A DNA stretch of 22,796 nt from CAWUKT01 sp041565275 (lineage in GTDB: Bacteria > Bacteroidota > Bacteroidia > J057 > JADKCL01), in assembly GCA_041565275.1 (NCBI GenBank), contig JBFGVE010000036.1, positions 1-22,796 of the forward strand, in the 5' to 3' direction. The notes below the pieces were generated by a model. It had not been told where the DNA came from. It made no database searches and worked only from the letters and a program-made list of their open reading frames with translations. The number at the start of each line of letters is the position of its first letter. The stretch's first letter is position 1. Below, one piece after another: positions 15,143 through 22,593 of the stretch. Made by a program: the position numbers and the translations under genes.

Positions 15143-16891
15143 TTAGCGAATGTTCAGTTTCTTGATTACAACTTTACCTGCGCCAGTGATCTTGGTCACG
15201 TAGGTTCCGGCACTGAGATTATTGAGTCGAACAGAAGTTTCAATTTTGTCAATAGGAGCCTGGAAAACCATTTGCCCGTTCATTGCATGGATGGTCACCT
15301 TTGCATCTTTCAGCATTTTTTTAGGCGTCTTGATAAGAAAATGACCATTGTTAGGATTGGGGTAGATGGCAGCTTCGTCTTCGAGTAGATCGTCTTCGAG
15401 TAGATCGTCCACAGCTACCGCGGGAGTACCCACAAACCAATCAACCGTTTCAACGATTTGGAATTCACTGCCAGCAATTACTTGGTTCCCGTTTGGATCG
15501 ACAAGGGCGTAAGAACCTTGGCCGAAATCACAGCATATACCATCACCATAGTCATCCAATATCAGCAGTTGAAAACATTCATCACCGCTAAGAGCAATAG
15601 TCTCCGTTATGGTGGTGTTGTTACCATAAGCACCAGGATCACCGGCACCTGCGGTCCTTTGGCCACCACCGTTGGCACCAACATTGAGATTGCCACCCGA
15701 ATCAACAACGGCACCTGTAGAATTGGTAACCTGCCAGTAAGTTTCAAACCCGTAGTCGTCTGTGGTCAGAGAGAAAGTATAATTGCCCGCATCCCTGTCG
15801 TATTCCCAGGAGGAAGTTCCAGAGTTGTTCAACGAATCCGAATCGGTTACCGTATTGCCACTGACATCTTTCGCACCCACAGCGTTAACGACCAAGGTGT
15901 TGTTGCCAGCTGGGCTGAAATTTATCACAGGAAGGTTGATAGAGGTCTGTTCACCAGATCCGAGTGTACCGTTCCAGGTATAACTATTGCTGTAAACAAA
16001 GCCGTATCCATTCGTAATGGAATAATCGAATTCTATGCTGCCCAACATGTCAGATCCATAATTACGAACCGACACCTCAGGTGCAAATGACTCAGAACAT
16101 GAAAATGATTCAGGAGCATTTAGTATGCCGACAATACCTGGATCATAAGCACCGGAAGGCTGGAAAGCAGAGACCTTGGCGGTATTGTAAACAACCTTGG
16201 AGGCTGGGTCCTGCACCCAGGCAATAATTTCCATATTTTCTTGGACCCACGAAGGATCTATGGCAAGACTGAGATTGGTAGAGACGGTTTGGCCCTGGGA
16301 AATGGTCAGAGGCGTTCCGTTCTCATTGGGCACCATAGCCCGGGTTGAATTGTTAACTTCCGTCTGATTCAGCCAGCTGTATTGAATGTCAGACTCAGTC
16401 GCAGCAATGTGGACGACGAGAGGGCCGCCGGTGTATGATCCCATCTGCTCAACATCAACACTGATATCTATACTGGAACCATTCTGAGTCCAACTGACAG
16501 AAATATCAAAAGGGGTAGGTTCACCTATCGCCGAGTCAACACGAGGGAGGTAGGAACTGTATATTGAGTTGCTTGAGCTTCCACCCTCATAAGGATTCTG
16601 CCCGTCAAAATATCCTGTTGGGAAGGCACTGGTCCCGTAGTAATCCAAACGAGCCTCACCTGCAGGAATGATAAAAGGATCAGATCCACCACCATGGTAT
16701 TTGACAATTGCCACAGGATCATTGTTGGTCTCCAGATCATGCGCTGCCATGGATGAACCAGGGCAAAAGGTACACCAAGTACCAGTAGCAACCTCTACCA
16801 AAACGAGGTTACGAGAAGCCTGTGCGTCTAGAAAATTTGACGCTGTCAAAATGAGGGGCAACAAGCATAATACGCGTAAATATCTCTTCAT
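15143..16891 (-). CDS. T9SS-exported Omp28/thioredoxin-like protein
   Basis: 582 residues from ATG 16891; the upstream in-frame extension to 17014 is rejected because residues 1-24 from ATG 16891 form a good signal peptide (LCLLPLILTASNFLDAQ). Residues about 26-240 are Omp28-like: ATGTWCTFCPG at 35-45 carries C40-x-x-C43, followed by EARLDYYGTSAFPTGYFDG. A CARDB-like beta domain spans about 258-360. Residues about 370-480 form a beta domain with TTDDYGFETYW and DDYGDGICCDFGQGSYAL, a motif recurrent in exported proteins of Saprospiraceae. The sorting domain starts with IYPNPNNG at 509-516 and ends KKLNIR, so T9SS export is expected. A 15-bp tandem duplication lengthens the acidic linker before the sorting domain (DDLLEDDLLEDE). 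A good promoter candidate lies at 17012-17043. Confidence 0.92.
   Translation of the reverse strand: MKRYLRVLCLLPLILTASNFLDAQASRNLVLVEVATGTWCTFCPGSSMAAHDLETNNDPVAIVKYHGGGSDPFIIPAGEARLDYYGTSAFPTGYFDGQNPYEGGSSSNSIYSSYLPRVDSAIGEPTPFDISVSWTQNGSSIDISVDVEQMGSYTGGPLVVHIAATESDIQYSWLNQTEVNNSTRAMVPNENGTPLTISQGQTVSTNLSLAIDPSWVQENMEIIAWVQDPASKVVYNTAKVSAFQPSGAYDPGIVGILNAPESFSCSESFAPEVSVRNYGSDMLGSIEFDYSITNGYGFVYSNSYTWNGTLGSGEQTSINLPVINFSPAGNNTLVVNAVGAKDVSGNTVTDSDSLNNSGTSSWEYDRDAGNYTFSLTTDDYGFETYWQVTNSTGAVVDSGGNLNVGANGGGQRTAGAGDPGAYGNNTTITETIALSGDECFQLLILDDYGDGICCDFGQGSYALVDPNGNQVIAGSEFQIVETVDWFVGTPAVAVDDLLEDDLLEDEAAIYPNPNNGHFLIKTPKKMLKDAKVTIHAMNGQMVFQAPIDKIETSVRLNNLSAGTYVTKITGAGKVVIKKLNIR
15376..15405. repeat. 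Two-copy 15-bp in-frame tandem repeat in the linker before the T9SS sorting domain
   Basis: The unit CGTCTTCGAGTAGAT occurs at 15376-15390 and again at 15391-15405 with no mismatch, and the next four bases continue the match. Read on the coding strand it duplicates five residues (DDLLE type) in the acidic linker. The perfect identity suggests a recent slippage event, and the reading frame is preserved. Confidence 0.9.
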
Positions 16892-17011
16892 AGTTTGTAT
16901 TGATGAATTAAATAAAAAGGAGACCTTTTTCATCACGGTTATGATAGCTGTTACCTCTAAGAATATAAGGGTCAAACTAAGAATATCGAAATGATAAAGT
17001 TCTCTATTTTC

Positions 17012-17043
17012 CAAAGGTAATAATTATTCATAATGATCTGCAA
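17012..17043 (-). promoter_or_regulatory. Bacteroidota-type promoter of the T9SS Omp28-like gene
   Basis: On the minus strand TTG (17043-17041) lies 21 bases before TACCTTTG (17019-17012), an exact match to the -33 TTG / -7 TAnnTTTG pattern of Bacteroidota sigma factors. Transcription would begin near 17005 and give a leader of about 115 bases before ATG 16891. No leader structure was obvious. Confidence 0.6.
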
Positions 17044-17122
17044 GATAGTCCTGTTTAAACTCAATATTTGTAAATCAGTAGGATTACGTTTGATCTGAGT
17101 GCGCTTTCTAAAGCACTATTTG

Positions 17123-17605
17123 TCAATCATTTAACCTCAGCTCTAAATTTCTGGTCAAGGTCTTACAACCCAGTTTTTCGTAAAATTCAATTGCTCCTTG
17201 GTTCTTCTCGTACACTTTGACCACAATCCGGGAATAGCCCTCTTCCTCTGCCCGCTTCCTTGCCTGCTTGATCAACATTTTTCCAATCCCCTTGCGGCGA
17301 TGCACTTCACCAACCACTAACATGTCCAGCAAAAGAAAGTTATCTGACTTTACCAAGGAGCTTTGGGTTACTTGCCTGTGCATGAAAATAGCCAATCCCA
17401 GGACTTTCCTTGACCGCACTGCCAACCAAAATTCGCTAGAGGGTTTGACCATCTCCTTAAGCAGACTATGAGGACTTCTCCCTCCTTTTTTATGAGAATT
17501 GAATCGCTCCGGATAGGACTTCCTATGCAAGGCATCCAACTGCTCTAATAAAGACAGCATTTGTGGCACGTCACCGCGTTCGGCTCGCCTAACGTAGATA
17601 TCCAT
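17123..17605 (-). CDS. GNAT-family N-acetyltransferase
   Basis: 160 residues from ATG 17605; the TTG at 17611 is a weaker start. The GNAT fold is shown by the N-terminal strand-helix (IYVRRAERGDVPQMLSLLEQ), the motif A loop VHRRKGIGKMLI with the acetyl-CoA-binding RRKGIG at 103-108, and motif B, with VVKVYEKNQGAIEFYEKLGC at 128-147 including Tyr142. The acceptor substrate cannot be read; related proteins acetylate small amines or protein N-termini. Length is normal. It is transcribed towards the T9SS gene with 231 bp between them, and divergently from the SGNH cassette (about 156 bp between the two ATGs). TATATTTG lies just four bases before the ATG, too close to serve as a normal -7 box unless the transcript is leaderless. 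Confidence 0.92.
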   Translation of the reverse strand: MDIYVRRAERGDVPQMLSLLEQLDALHRKSYPERFNSHKKGGRSPHSLLKEMVKPSSEFWLAVRSRKVLGLAIFMHRQVTQSSLVKSDNFLLLDMLVVGEVHRRKGIGKMLIKQARKRAEEEGYSRIVVKVYEKNQGAIEFYEKLGCKTLTRNLELRLND

Positions 17606-17761
17606 GACCAAATATATAAAAATCGAATTCCAGAGATCTATGTTTTATTTTGGAAATTTAAGAGCGAGCCTTTTCTGATTAATCCTTAACCTTGTAAAGG
17701 TAAAAAACTACAAGAGGTACCTTCTGGCCTGGTCTGAAGTGTGTAACCAATTATATTGAGC

Positions 17762-18649
17762 ATGTTAAGTATGAAATTCCAAGCCTTCATTACTCTGGAG
17801 ATATTTCTGACCTTTATGACGGTGGGATGCACTGGAACGGTTTCTGAAACCGGAACGTCCGAACTACAATTATCCTCGGTGGCGACATTTGGACGCGATA
17901 ATGCTGGATTGATAGAGATTGGACCTGGGCTCAATGATGGGAAAGGGATTGGATTGGGAGTGGTCGGGGTGGATTCTCCAGTTCCTGTAAGGGTAACTTT
18001 GGAAAATTATGAACGGCAATACGAAAGGGAAATCGAGATCTTCGAGGAGCAGGAAATAGAAAACCCTTCCCCGAAAGGAAGTATTGTTTTTACTGGAAGT
18101 TCATCCATTAGAATGTGGAAGACGTTAAAAGATGACATGGCCCCTTGGCCAGCCATCAACCGGGGCTTCGGTGGCTCCACTTTGCGTCAGGTTAATGCCT
18201 ACGCCGAAAGGATTATTTTTCCACTGGAACCCTCTTTGATCGTTTTGTACTGCGGAGAAAATGATATCGCAATGGCCAAACAAAATGTTGAAGAAACTTA
18301 TCAGGATTTTCTCGACTTGATTAAATTGTTTAGATACCGGATGCCCAATACGTCTATTCTGTACATCTCCATGAAACCTTCAATTTCCCGTTGGAGTTAT
18401 TGGGAGCAATATGAGACTGGAAATGAGCGTATCAAGGATTTTTGCGATAAAAAAGATTACCTGACTTTTATTGATGTGGGACCAGCTATGCTAGATGATA
18501 ATGGGAGGCCAAGACCTGAGCTATTTGTCAGAGACAAGCTCCACATGAATGCCCTTGGGTACAAAGAATGGACCCGCCTGATACGCAGGGAAGTGGAAGC
18601 CTGTGACAAAATAGAAAGCCGGATACTGGGAACTCCAATGAACAAATAG
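17762..18649 (+). CDS. SGNH/GDSL-type hydrolase, probable lipoprotein
   Basis: 295 residues from ATG 17762; ATG 17771 is an equally possible start, TTG 17756 less so. The N-terminus is hydrophobic and ends in MTVGC, a roughly lipobox-like sequence with Cys23, so a lipoprotein is likely though imperfect (Thr at -3, Glu13 within the segment). The four SGNH blocks are present: block I FTGSSSIRMW at 110-119 with probable nucleophile Ser114, block II RGFGGS at 134-139, block III GENDI at 165-169 with Asn167, and block V DKLH with Asp258 and His261. The family hydrolyses or transfers acyl esters, mainly acetyl groups. The gene leads the cassette with the membrane-anchored SGNH protein (26 bp downstream) and the MBOAT gene, so a role in acyl-group turnover on an envelope glycan is inferred. 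Confidence 0.88.
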   Translation: MLSMKFQAFITLEIFLTFMTVGCTGTVSETGTSELQLSSVATFGRDNAGLIEIGPGLNDGKGIGLGVVGVDSPVPVRVTLENYERQYEREIEIFEEQEIENPSPKGSIVFTGSSSIRMWKTLKDDMAPWPAINRGFGGSTLRQVNAYAERIIFPLEPSLIVLYCGENDIAMAKQNVEETYQDFLDLIKLFRYRMPNTSILYISMKPSISRWSYWEQYETGNERIKDFCDKKDYLTFIDVGPAMLDDNGRPRPELFVRDKLHMNALGYKEWTRLIRREVEACDKIESRILGTPMNK

Positions 18650-18675
18650 AGCTGCCTTTTATCACGCTGTTAGCC

Positions 18676-20190
18676 GTGGAAAAACCTGAAAAATATACGG
18701 ATAAAGAGTCCTTCAAAGAACCAGGAATACAGCCGTATCAGGTACTCTTATTTTTACTCGTAATCTTTGCGGTAATGACCGGTGTCATGGCAGTTTTTCC
18801 AAAAGAGGGTATTTTTTTAAATGACGGTATTACCCTTCGTTTCACCACTTTAAATGATTTCTTTGAAGGAGACACCACCAAAGTGAACATGCAGGACATC
18901 ATAGCAGAGATCGAAGAATTAGGGATTGCAGATACCGTTGGGCTCACCATTGAAAAAGAGGCCATTGCTCCTGGGTTGAAGGCTAATTCCAATAAGAGCA
19001 AAAAGCTACAGTATCCCGAAGGAAACCACTCTGTCCTCTATCCTGCTTTCGAAGCTCTTTCTCGCGCTGCCTCTAACACCTCTCCTGTTCGGATCATTCA
19101 CTTTGGAGATTCTCAGATCGAAGGAGATCGAATGACCAACTACATTCGCAATGAACTGCAAAAAAAGTTTGGTGGCATAGGGTCCGGGCTTCATCCAGCG
19201 ATCCCGGCCGTTCCCAGCTTTTCCATCAAACAGAATTACTCAGACAACTTCAGTCGATACCAGGGATTTGGCAAAAAGAACCCTGATATTACCCACCGGA
19301 GGTTTGGCGTGACAGCATCCTTCGCTAAATTCACTCCAATTTATGCAGACTCTGTCCCAGATACCCTTCCTGTAAGTACCGCTTGGCTTGGCCTTCAGAA
19401 AGCCAGGGCTGCATATAGCAAGGCCCAATATTTCAAAAAACTTAAATTGTTCTACGGCCACAACCAACACCCTTTTCTCCTAAAAATGTTCGCCGACGAT
19501 GCCAAACTCTCCGAGGACAGCGTCCCGGCTGGCAATAGATTACTCACCAGATCCTGGAACTTCGATAAGACACCGGAACATATCCGAATATTCCTGGAAG
19601 GGAAAGACAGTCCTGAGATCTACGGATTTAGCCTGGAAGGGCCCAACGGGGTCCAAGTAGACAATATCAGTCTGAGAGGTCAGTCAGGAACCATCTTCGG
19701 GAGCCTGGACCAAAGCATTTTTAAAGGGATGACCGATGCCATGAATGTCAAGTTGATCCTGATGCAGTTCGGAGGCAACACAGTTCCTTATATCCAAAGC
19801 GAAAAGGAAGCGCAAAATTACGGTTCAAATATCCAGTGGCAGATCAAATACTTAAAAAGGATCATTCCCGGTTCGGTAGTGATCGTAATCGGACCTTCGG
19901 ATATGGCCACGAAGGTCGAAGGGAAAATGCAAACCTATCCCTATCTCCCAACGGTGCGCGATGCCCTCATAAAAGCCGCTTTTGACACAGGATCTCCTTA
20001 CTTTGACATCTATGAGGTTATGGGGGGTAAGAACTCTATGGTCGGATGGGTAGAGAATAAGCTGGCGAGTTCGGACCATGTTCACTTTCTACCCGATGGA
20101 GCAATAAAAATTTCCAAAGCGTTTATTGCTTCCTTCATGGAAGATTATGAAGCTTACCGTAGGGAAGGGCCAAGTAAAGACCCAAATTAG
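18676..20190 (+). CDS. Membrane-anchored SGNH/GDSL hydrolase-like protein of an O-acylation cassette
   Basis: 504 residues from GTG 18676; no ATG lies in frame before residue 34, which sits inside the membrane helix (VLLFLLVIFAVMTGVMAVF, about 23-41), so GTG is the best start. The remainder should lie in the periplasm. The SGNH motifs are GDSQIEGDR at 144-152 (Ser146), GGN at 366-368 (Asn368) and DHVH at 467-470 (Asp467, His470). About 220 residues separate blocks I and III, far more than usual, with a beta-rich region at about 200-335 that looks like an inserted carbohydrate-binding domain, as in the peptidoglycan O-acetylesterase Ape1 of Neisseria. The partner MBOAT gene follows. The role could be O-acetyl transfer (PatB/AlgX-like) or esterase; the sequence alone does not decide. 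Confidence 0.85.
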   Translation: MEKPEKYTDKESFKEPGIQPYQVLLFLLVIFAVMTGVMAVFPKEGIFLNDGITLRFTTLNDFFEGDTTKVNMQDIIAEIEELGIADTVGLTIEKEAIAPGLKANSNKSKKLQYPEGNHSVLYPAFEALSRAASNTSPVRIIHFGDSQIEGDRMTNYIRNELQKKFGGIGSGLHPAIPAVPSFSIKQNYSDNFSRYQGFGKKNPDITHRRFGVTASFAKFTPIYADSVPDTLPVSTAWLGLQKARAAYSKAQYFKKLKLFYGHNQHPFLLKMFADDAKLSEDSVPAGNRLLTRSWNFDKTPEHIRIFLEGKDSPEIYGFSLEGPNGVQVDNISLRGQSGTIFGSLDQSIFKGMTDAMNVKLILMQFGGNTVPYIQSEKEAQNYGSNIQWQIKYLKRIIPGSVVIVIGPSDMATKVEGKMQTYPYLPTVRDALIKAAFDTGSPYFDIYEVMGGKNSMVGWVENKLASSDHVHFLPDGAIKISKAFIASFMEDYEAYRREGPSKDPN

Positions 20191-20240
20191 ACTGATTGGA
20201 CTTACTGACCAATATATTCAGTTTCGCTCAGGATGTGCCC

Positions 20241-21866
20241 ATGATCTTCACCAATGTGGAGTTCTGGATTTTTTTTGCAGTGGTCTTGGGCATCTATTCG
20301 GTCATTCATCCCTTTCGGGCCTGGCGCAATGCTTTTCTCTTCCTGGCCAGTATCTTCTTTTACTGGAAAACAGGGGGCTTTTTCTTTGTCCTTCTCATCT
20401 TCTCTACCTTGGTCGATTATTTCATCGGGCATTTAATTCACAGAAATACACGCAAGACGAGAAGAACAGCATGGCTAGTGGTCAGCATTACCATCAATCT
20501 CTTGCTCCTTTTCTACTTCAAATACTCTTATTTCTTTGTCGGGATCTACGGTGACTTACTGGGAATTGATGTGGAGTATTACAACTACTTCAATGCCGCC
20601 GTCAACAATATCACGAGCGGAAATGCCCGGCTGACCGTGGACAATCTGCTCCCTCCGGTGGGCATCTCCTTCTTCACTTTTCAAACTATTTCCTATTCTG
20701 TCGATGTCTATCAGGGTAAAATCGCTCCGGTCAGGAGCATTCTGGATTTCGGCTTTTACGTCTCCTTCTTTCCTCAACTGGTGGCGGGTCCGATCGTACG
20801 GGCTTCCGATTTCATCCCTCAATTGTACCAGCCCTATCGACTCAGCCGGGACGAATTTGGAGATGCAGTCTGGTGGATCCTGAAGGGACTGGTGAAGAAG
20901 TTGATCATTGGTGACTATATCGCAGTGAATTTTGTGGACCGGGTCTTTGCCAACCCTGCTGGCTTCACTGGTTTTGAGAATCTTCTCAGCATCTACGGGT
21001 ATTCACTACAGGTCTATGCAGACTTTTCCGGTTATACTGACGTAGCGATCGGGGTGGCCCTACTTGTTGGTTTTCGTTTACCCATTAACTTCAACTCTCC
21101 CTACAAGGCCACAAGTGTTGGCGGGTTCTGGCGGCGGTGGCATATTTCGCTCTCAACCTGGCTCAAAGATTATCTTTATATTCCACTTGGTGGTAGTCGC
21201 AAAGCTTCTATTCTGACTTGGGTATTTTATGCTGTACTTCCCCTGATCATATGGGCATACTTTGGTTTTGACGCCTGGATCTATGTCGTCATTGGCACAG
21301 TGACAGGCTATGGGGTTTTGCTTGTGGCAGGACTCTTGAATAACAATGTTAGAAAAGAGATCACGACTTCCGGCAACATCATGATTACGATGGTCCTTGG
21401 GGGATTCTGGCACGGAAATACCTGGTTGTTTGTAATCTGGGGTGCTTTGAACGGAGCAGGTCTGGTCGTCTATAAGCTCTGGCGGAAGATCAGCCCTTGG
21501 GAAGGACGCAAAGAATTATTCTGGCGGTTTTGGACAATTTTCTTAACCTTCAATTTCATCACTTTTACCCGCCTTTATTTCAGAGGAGAATCCCTAGAAA
21601 AGGTTGAACAATGGTATGATGCAGTTTGGGATAATTTCGGATGGGAACTCATTCCCGAGATCCTCGACAATTATAAGTGGCCGCTGATCATGATCTACGC
21701 CGGCCTAGTACTCCACTGGTTCCCCAGTAAAGGTAAAGAGATCATGCGGCAAACTTTCATTGACAGTCATATTGCAATGAAGGTGGTGGTGGTCTGTGTG
21801 ACGATATTTGCGATCTACCAAGCGATGTCGAGTGATTTGCAGCCGTTTATTTACTTTCAGTTTTAA
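20241..21866 (+). CDS. MBOAT-family membrane-bound O-acyltransferase
   Basis: 541 residues from ATG 20241, with start MIFTNVEFWIFFAVVLGIYS matching the usual start of this family; a TTG at 20196 would add 15 residues and lie 5 bp after the preceding stop. About ten to twelve membrane helices. MBOAT signatures include FFPQLVAGPIVRASDFIPQL at about 176-195, the histidine in RRWHISLSTWLKDYLYIPLGG (His301) and the invariant histidine in MVLGGFWHGNTWLFVIWG (His391). Members of the DltB/AlgI/PatA branch move an acyl group, usually acetyl, from a cytoplasmic donor across the inner membrane. The SGNH partner is co-transcribed upstream, as in alginate, peptidoglycan and other envelope-polymer O-acetylation systems. 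The polymer is not known. Confidence 0.95.
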   Translation: MIFTNVEFWIFFAVVLGIYSVIHPFRAWRNAFLFLASIFFYWKTGGFFFVLLIFSTLVDYFIGHLIHRNTRKTRRTAWLVVSITINLLLLFYFKYSYFFVGIYGDLLGIDVEYYNYFNAAVNNITSGNARLTVDNLLPPVGISFFTFQTISYSVDVYQGKIAPVRSILDFGFYVSFFPQLVAGPIVRASDFIPQLYQPYRLSRDEFGDAVWWILKGLVKKLIIGDYIAVNFVDRVFANPAGFTGFENLLSIYGYSLQVYADFSGYTDVAIGVALLVGFRLPINFNSPYKATSVGGFWRRWHISLSTWLKDYLYIPLGGSRKASILTWVFYAVLPLIIWAYFGFDAWIYVVIGTVTGYGVLLVAGLLNNNVRKEITTSGNIMITMVLGGFWHGNTWLFVIWGALNGAGLVVYKLWRKISPWEGRKELFWRFWTIFLTFNFITFTRLYFRGESLEKVEQWYDAVWDNFGWELIPEILDNYKWPLIMIYAGLVLHWFPSKGKEIMRQTFIDSHIAMKVVVVCVTIFAIYQAMSSDLQPFIYFQF

Positions 21867-21893
21867 TTGCACGGTGTGGCGTAGTCCCTTCAG

Positions 21894-22391
21894 ATGCTTA
21901 AAAGAATATGCCTGTCCGCAACTTTACCACGAATATTGACACAACACGTCAATACTGGGTTTGATATTCGATCAAAAGAATGCCGTTTTCGGACCTCCCT
22001 CCGTAGCGGAACGGTCATGGAGAACTCTAAGCTTCCCTTTCTGTACTGGTACATGGCAATGCACCTTCTAACTTCGACGAAGAAAGGATTCTCCGCCCTC
22101 AAATTCCAGCGGCAAATCGGCCACAAACGCTATGAACCTATCTGGGCGATGCTCCACAAACTTCGGATGATCATGGGCCAAAAGGGGATGCAAGGGAGGA
22201 ATTGAAGGGTTGGTTAGAACTGGACGAGGGCTTTTTTGAAGTTCGGATCGGGAAGAAGGAGAAAAGGTCACTCAAACGTGGTCGGGTTTCACGGAATCAG
22301 TGAAAAATACATCCAAGGCTACCTCGACGAATTTTGCTACAAGCTCAATAGGAGATACCTTGGAGTGAATAAATTTGAGGTATTATTTTAA
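21894..22391 (+). pseudogene. Degenerate IS1595/ISXO2-like transposase
   Basis: Three pieces in different frames follow one transposase in order. Piece 1 (21894-22205) contains KECRFRTSLRSGTVMENSKL, then AMHLLTSTKKGFSAL and HKRYEPIWAMLHKLR, characteristic of Bacteroidota ISXO2-like transposases. A frame change at the GGGG run 22184-22187 leads to piece 2, ending at TGA 22301-22303, with LELDEGFFEV (first catalytic Asp) and LKRGRV. Piece 3 (22305-22391) has YLDEFCYKLNRRYLGVNKF, the C-terminal end of the family. Roughly 100 residues between pieces 2 and 3, holding the rest of the DDE core, are missing, and the N-terminal zinc ribbon is mostly lost (a fragment may persist near 21890-21930). The element cannot be active. 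It begins 27 bp after the MBOAT stop. Confidence 0.9.
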
Positions 22392-22593
22392 TTCACACTA
22401 TGGGTTTGGGATTGGACATAAGCTGTCAACTTATGCGCCTATCTTTTGGAGAGGCGACTGAGCGGCTACGATTGATAATTCACATGTAAATATTTCAATC
22501 ACTGCCGTCCGGTTAAATCCCAAACGACGATTTAATCCCTAAATTTAAGAAATAGGGGGCGGTTTTCCCGAAAAGTTGAAAATGCCCCCCGGC
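22392..22593. other. Non-coding stretch between two insertion-sequence remnants
   Basis: No convincing reading frame. It holds small inverted repeats: CATAAG/CTTATG around 22419-22437, TTAAATC (22513-22519) with GATTTAA (22529-22535), and a GC-rich imperfect hairpin 22555-22589. These may be terminal or terminator sequences of the neighbouring transposase genes, but IS ends cannot be fixed from one copy. Confidence 0.5.
22555..22589 (-). terminator. Imperfect GC-rich hairpin downstream of the IS4-type transposase
   Basis: GGGGGC (22555-22560) pairs with GCCCCC (22584-22589), and TTTT (22563-22566) with AAAA (22579-22582), with a small internal loop. On the minus strand it begins 5 bases after the transposase stop codon and is followed by TATTTCTT. 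It could be the transposase terminator or part of an IS end. Confidence 0.4.

Noticed and set aside
15458..16090. 210-codon plus-strand frame inside the T9SS gene
   Set aside because: It is antisense to a protein with clear domains; the long frame reflects codon bias of the Ser/Thr/Gly-rich coding strand.
17098..17117. Small hairpin (AGT-GC-GCTT / AAGC-ACT) after the GNAT gene
   Set aside because: Stem is short and bulged with no T-run on the relevant strand, so terminator function is not supported.
17694..17717. CTTGTA / TACAAG inverted repeat between GNAT and SGNH genes
   Set aside because: Six-bp arms with a 12-nt loop are expected by chance; no operator family recognised.
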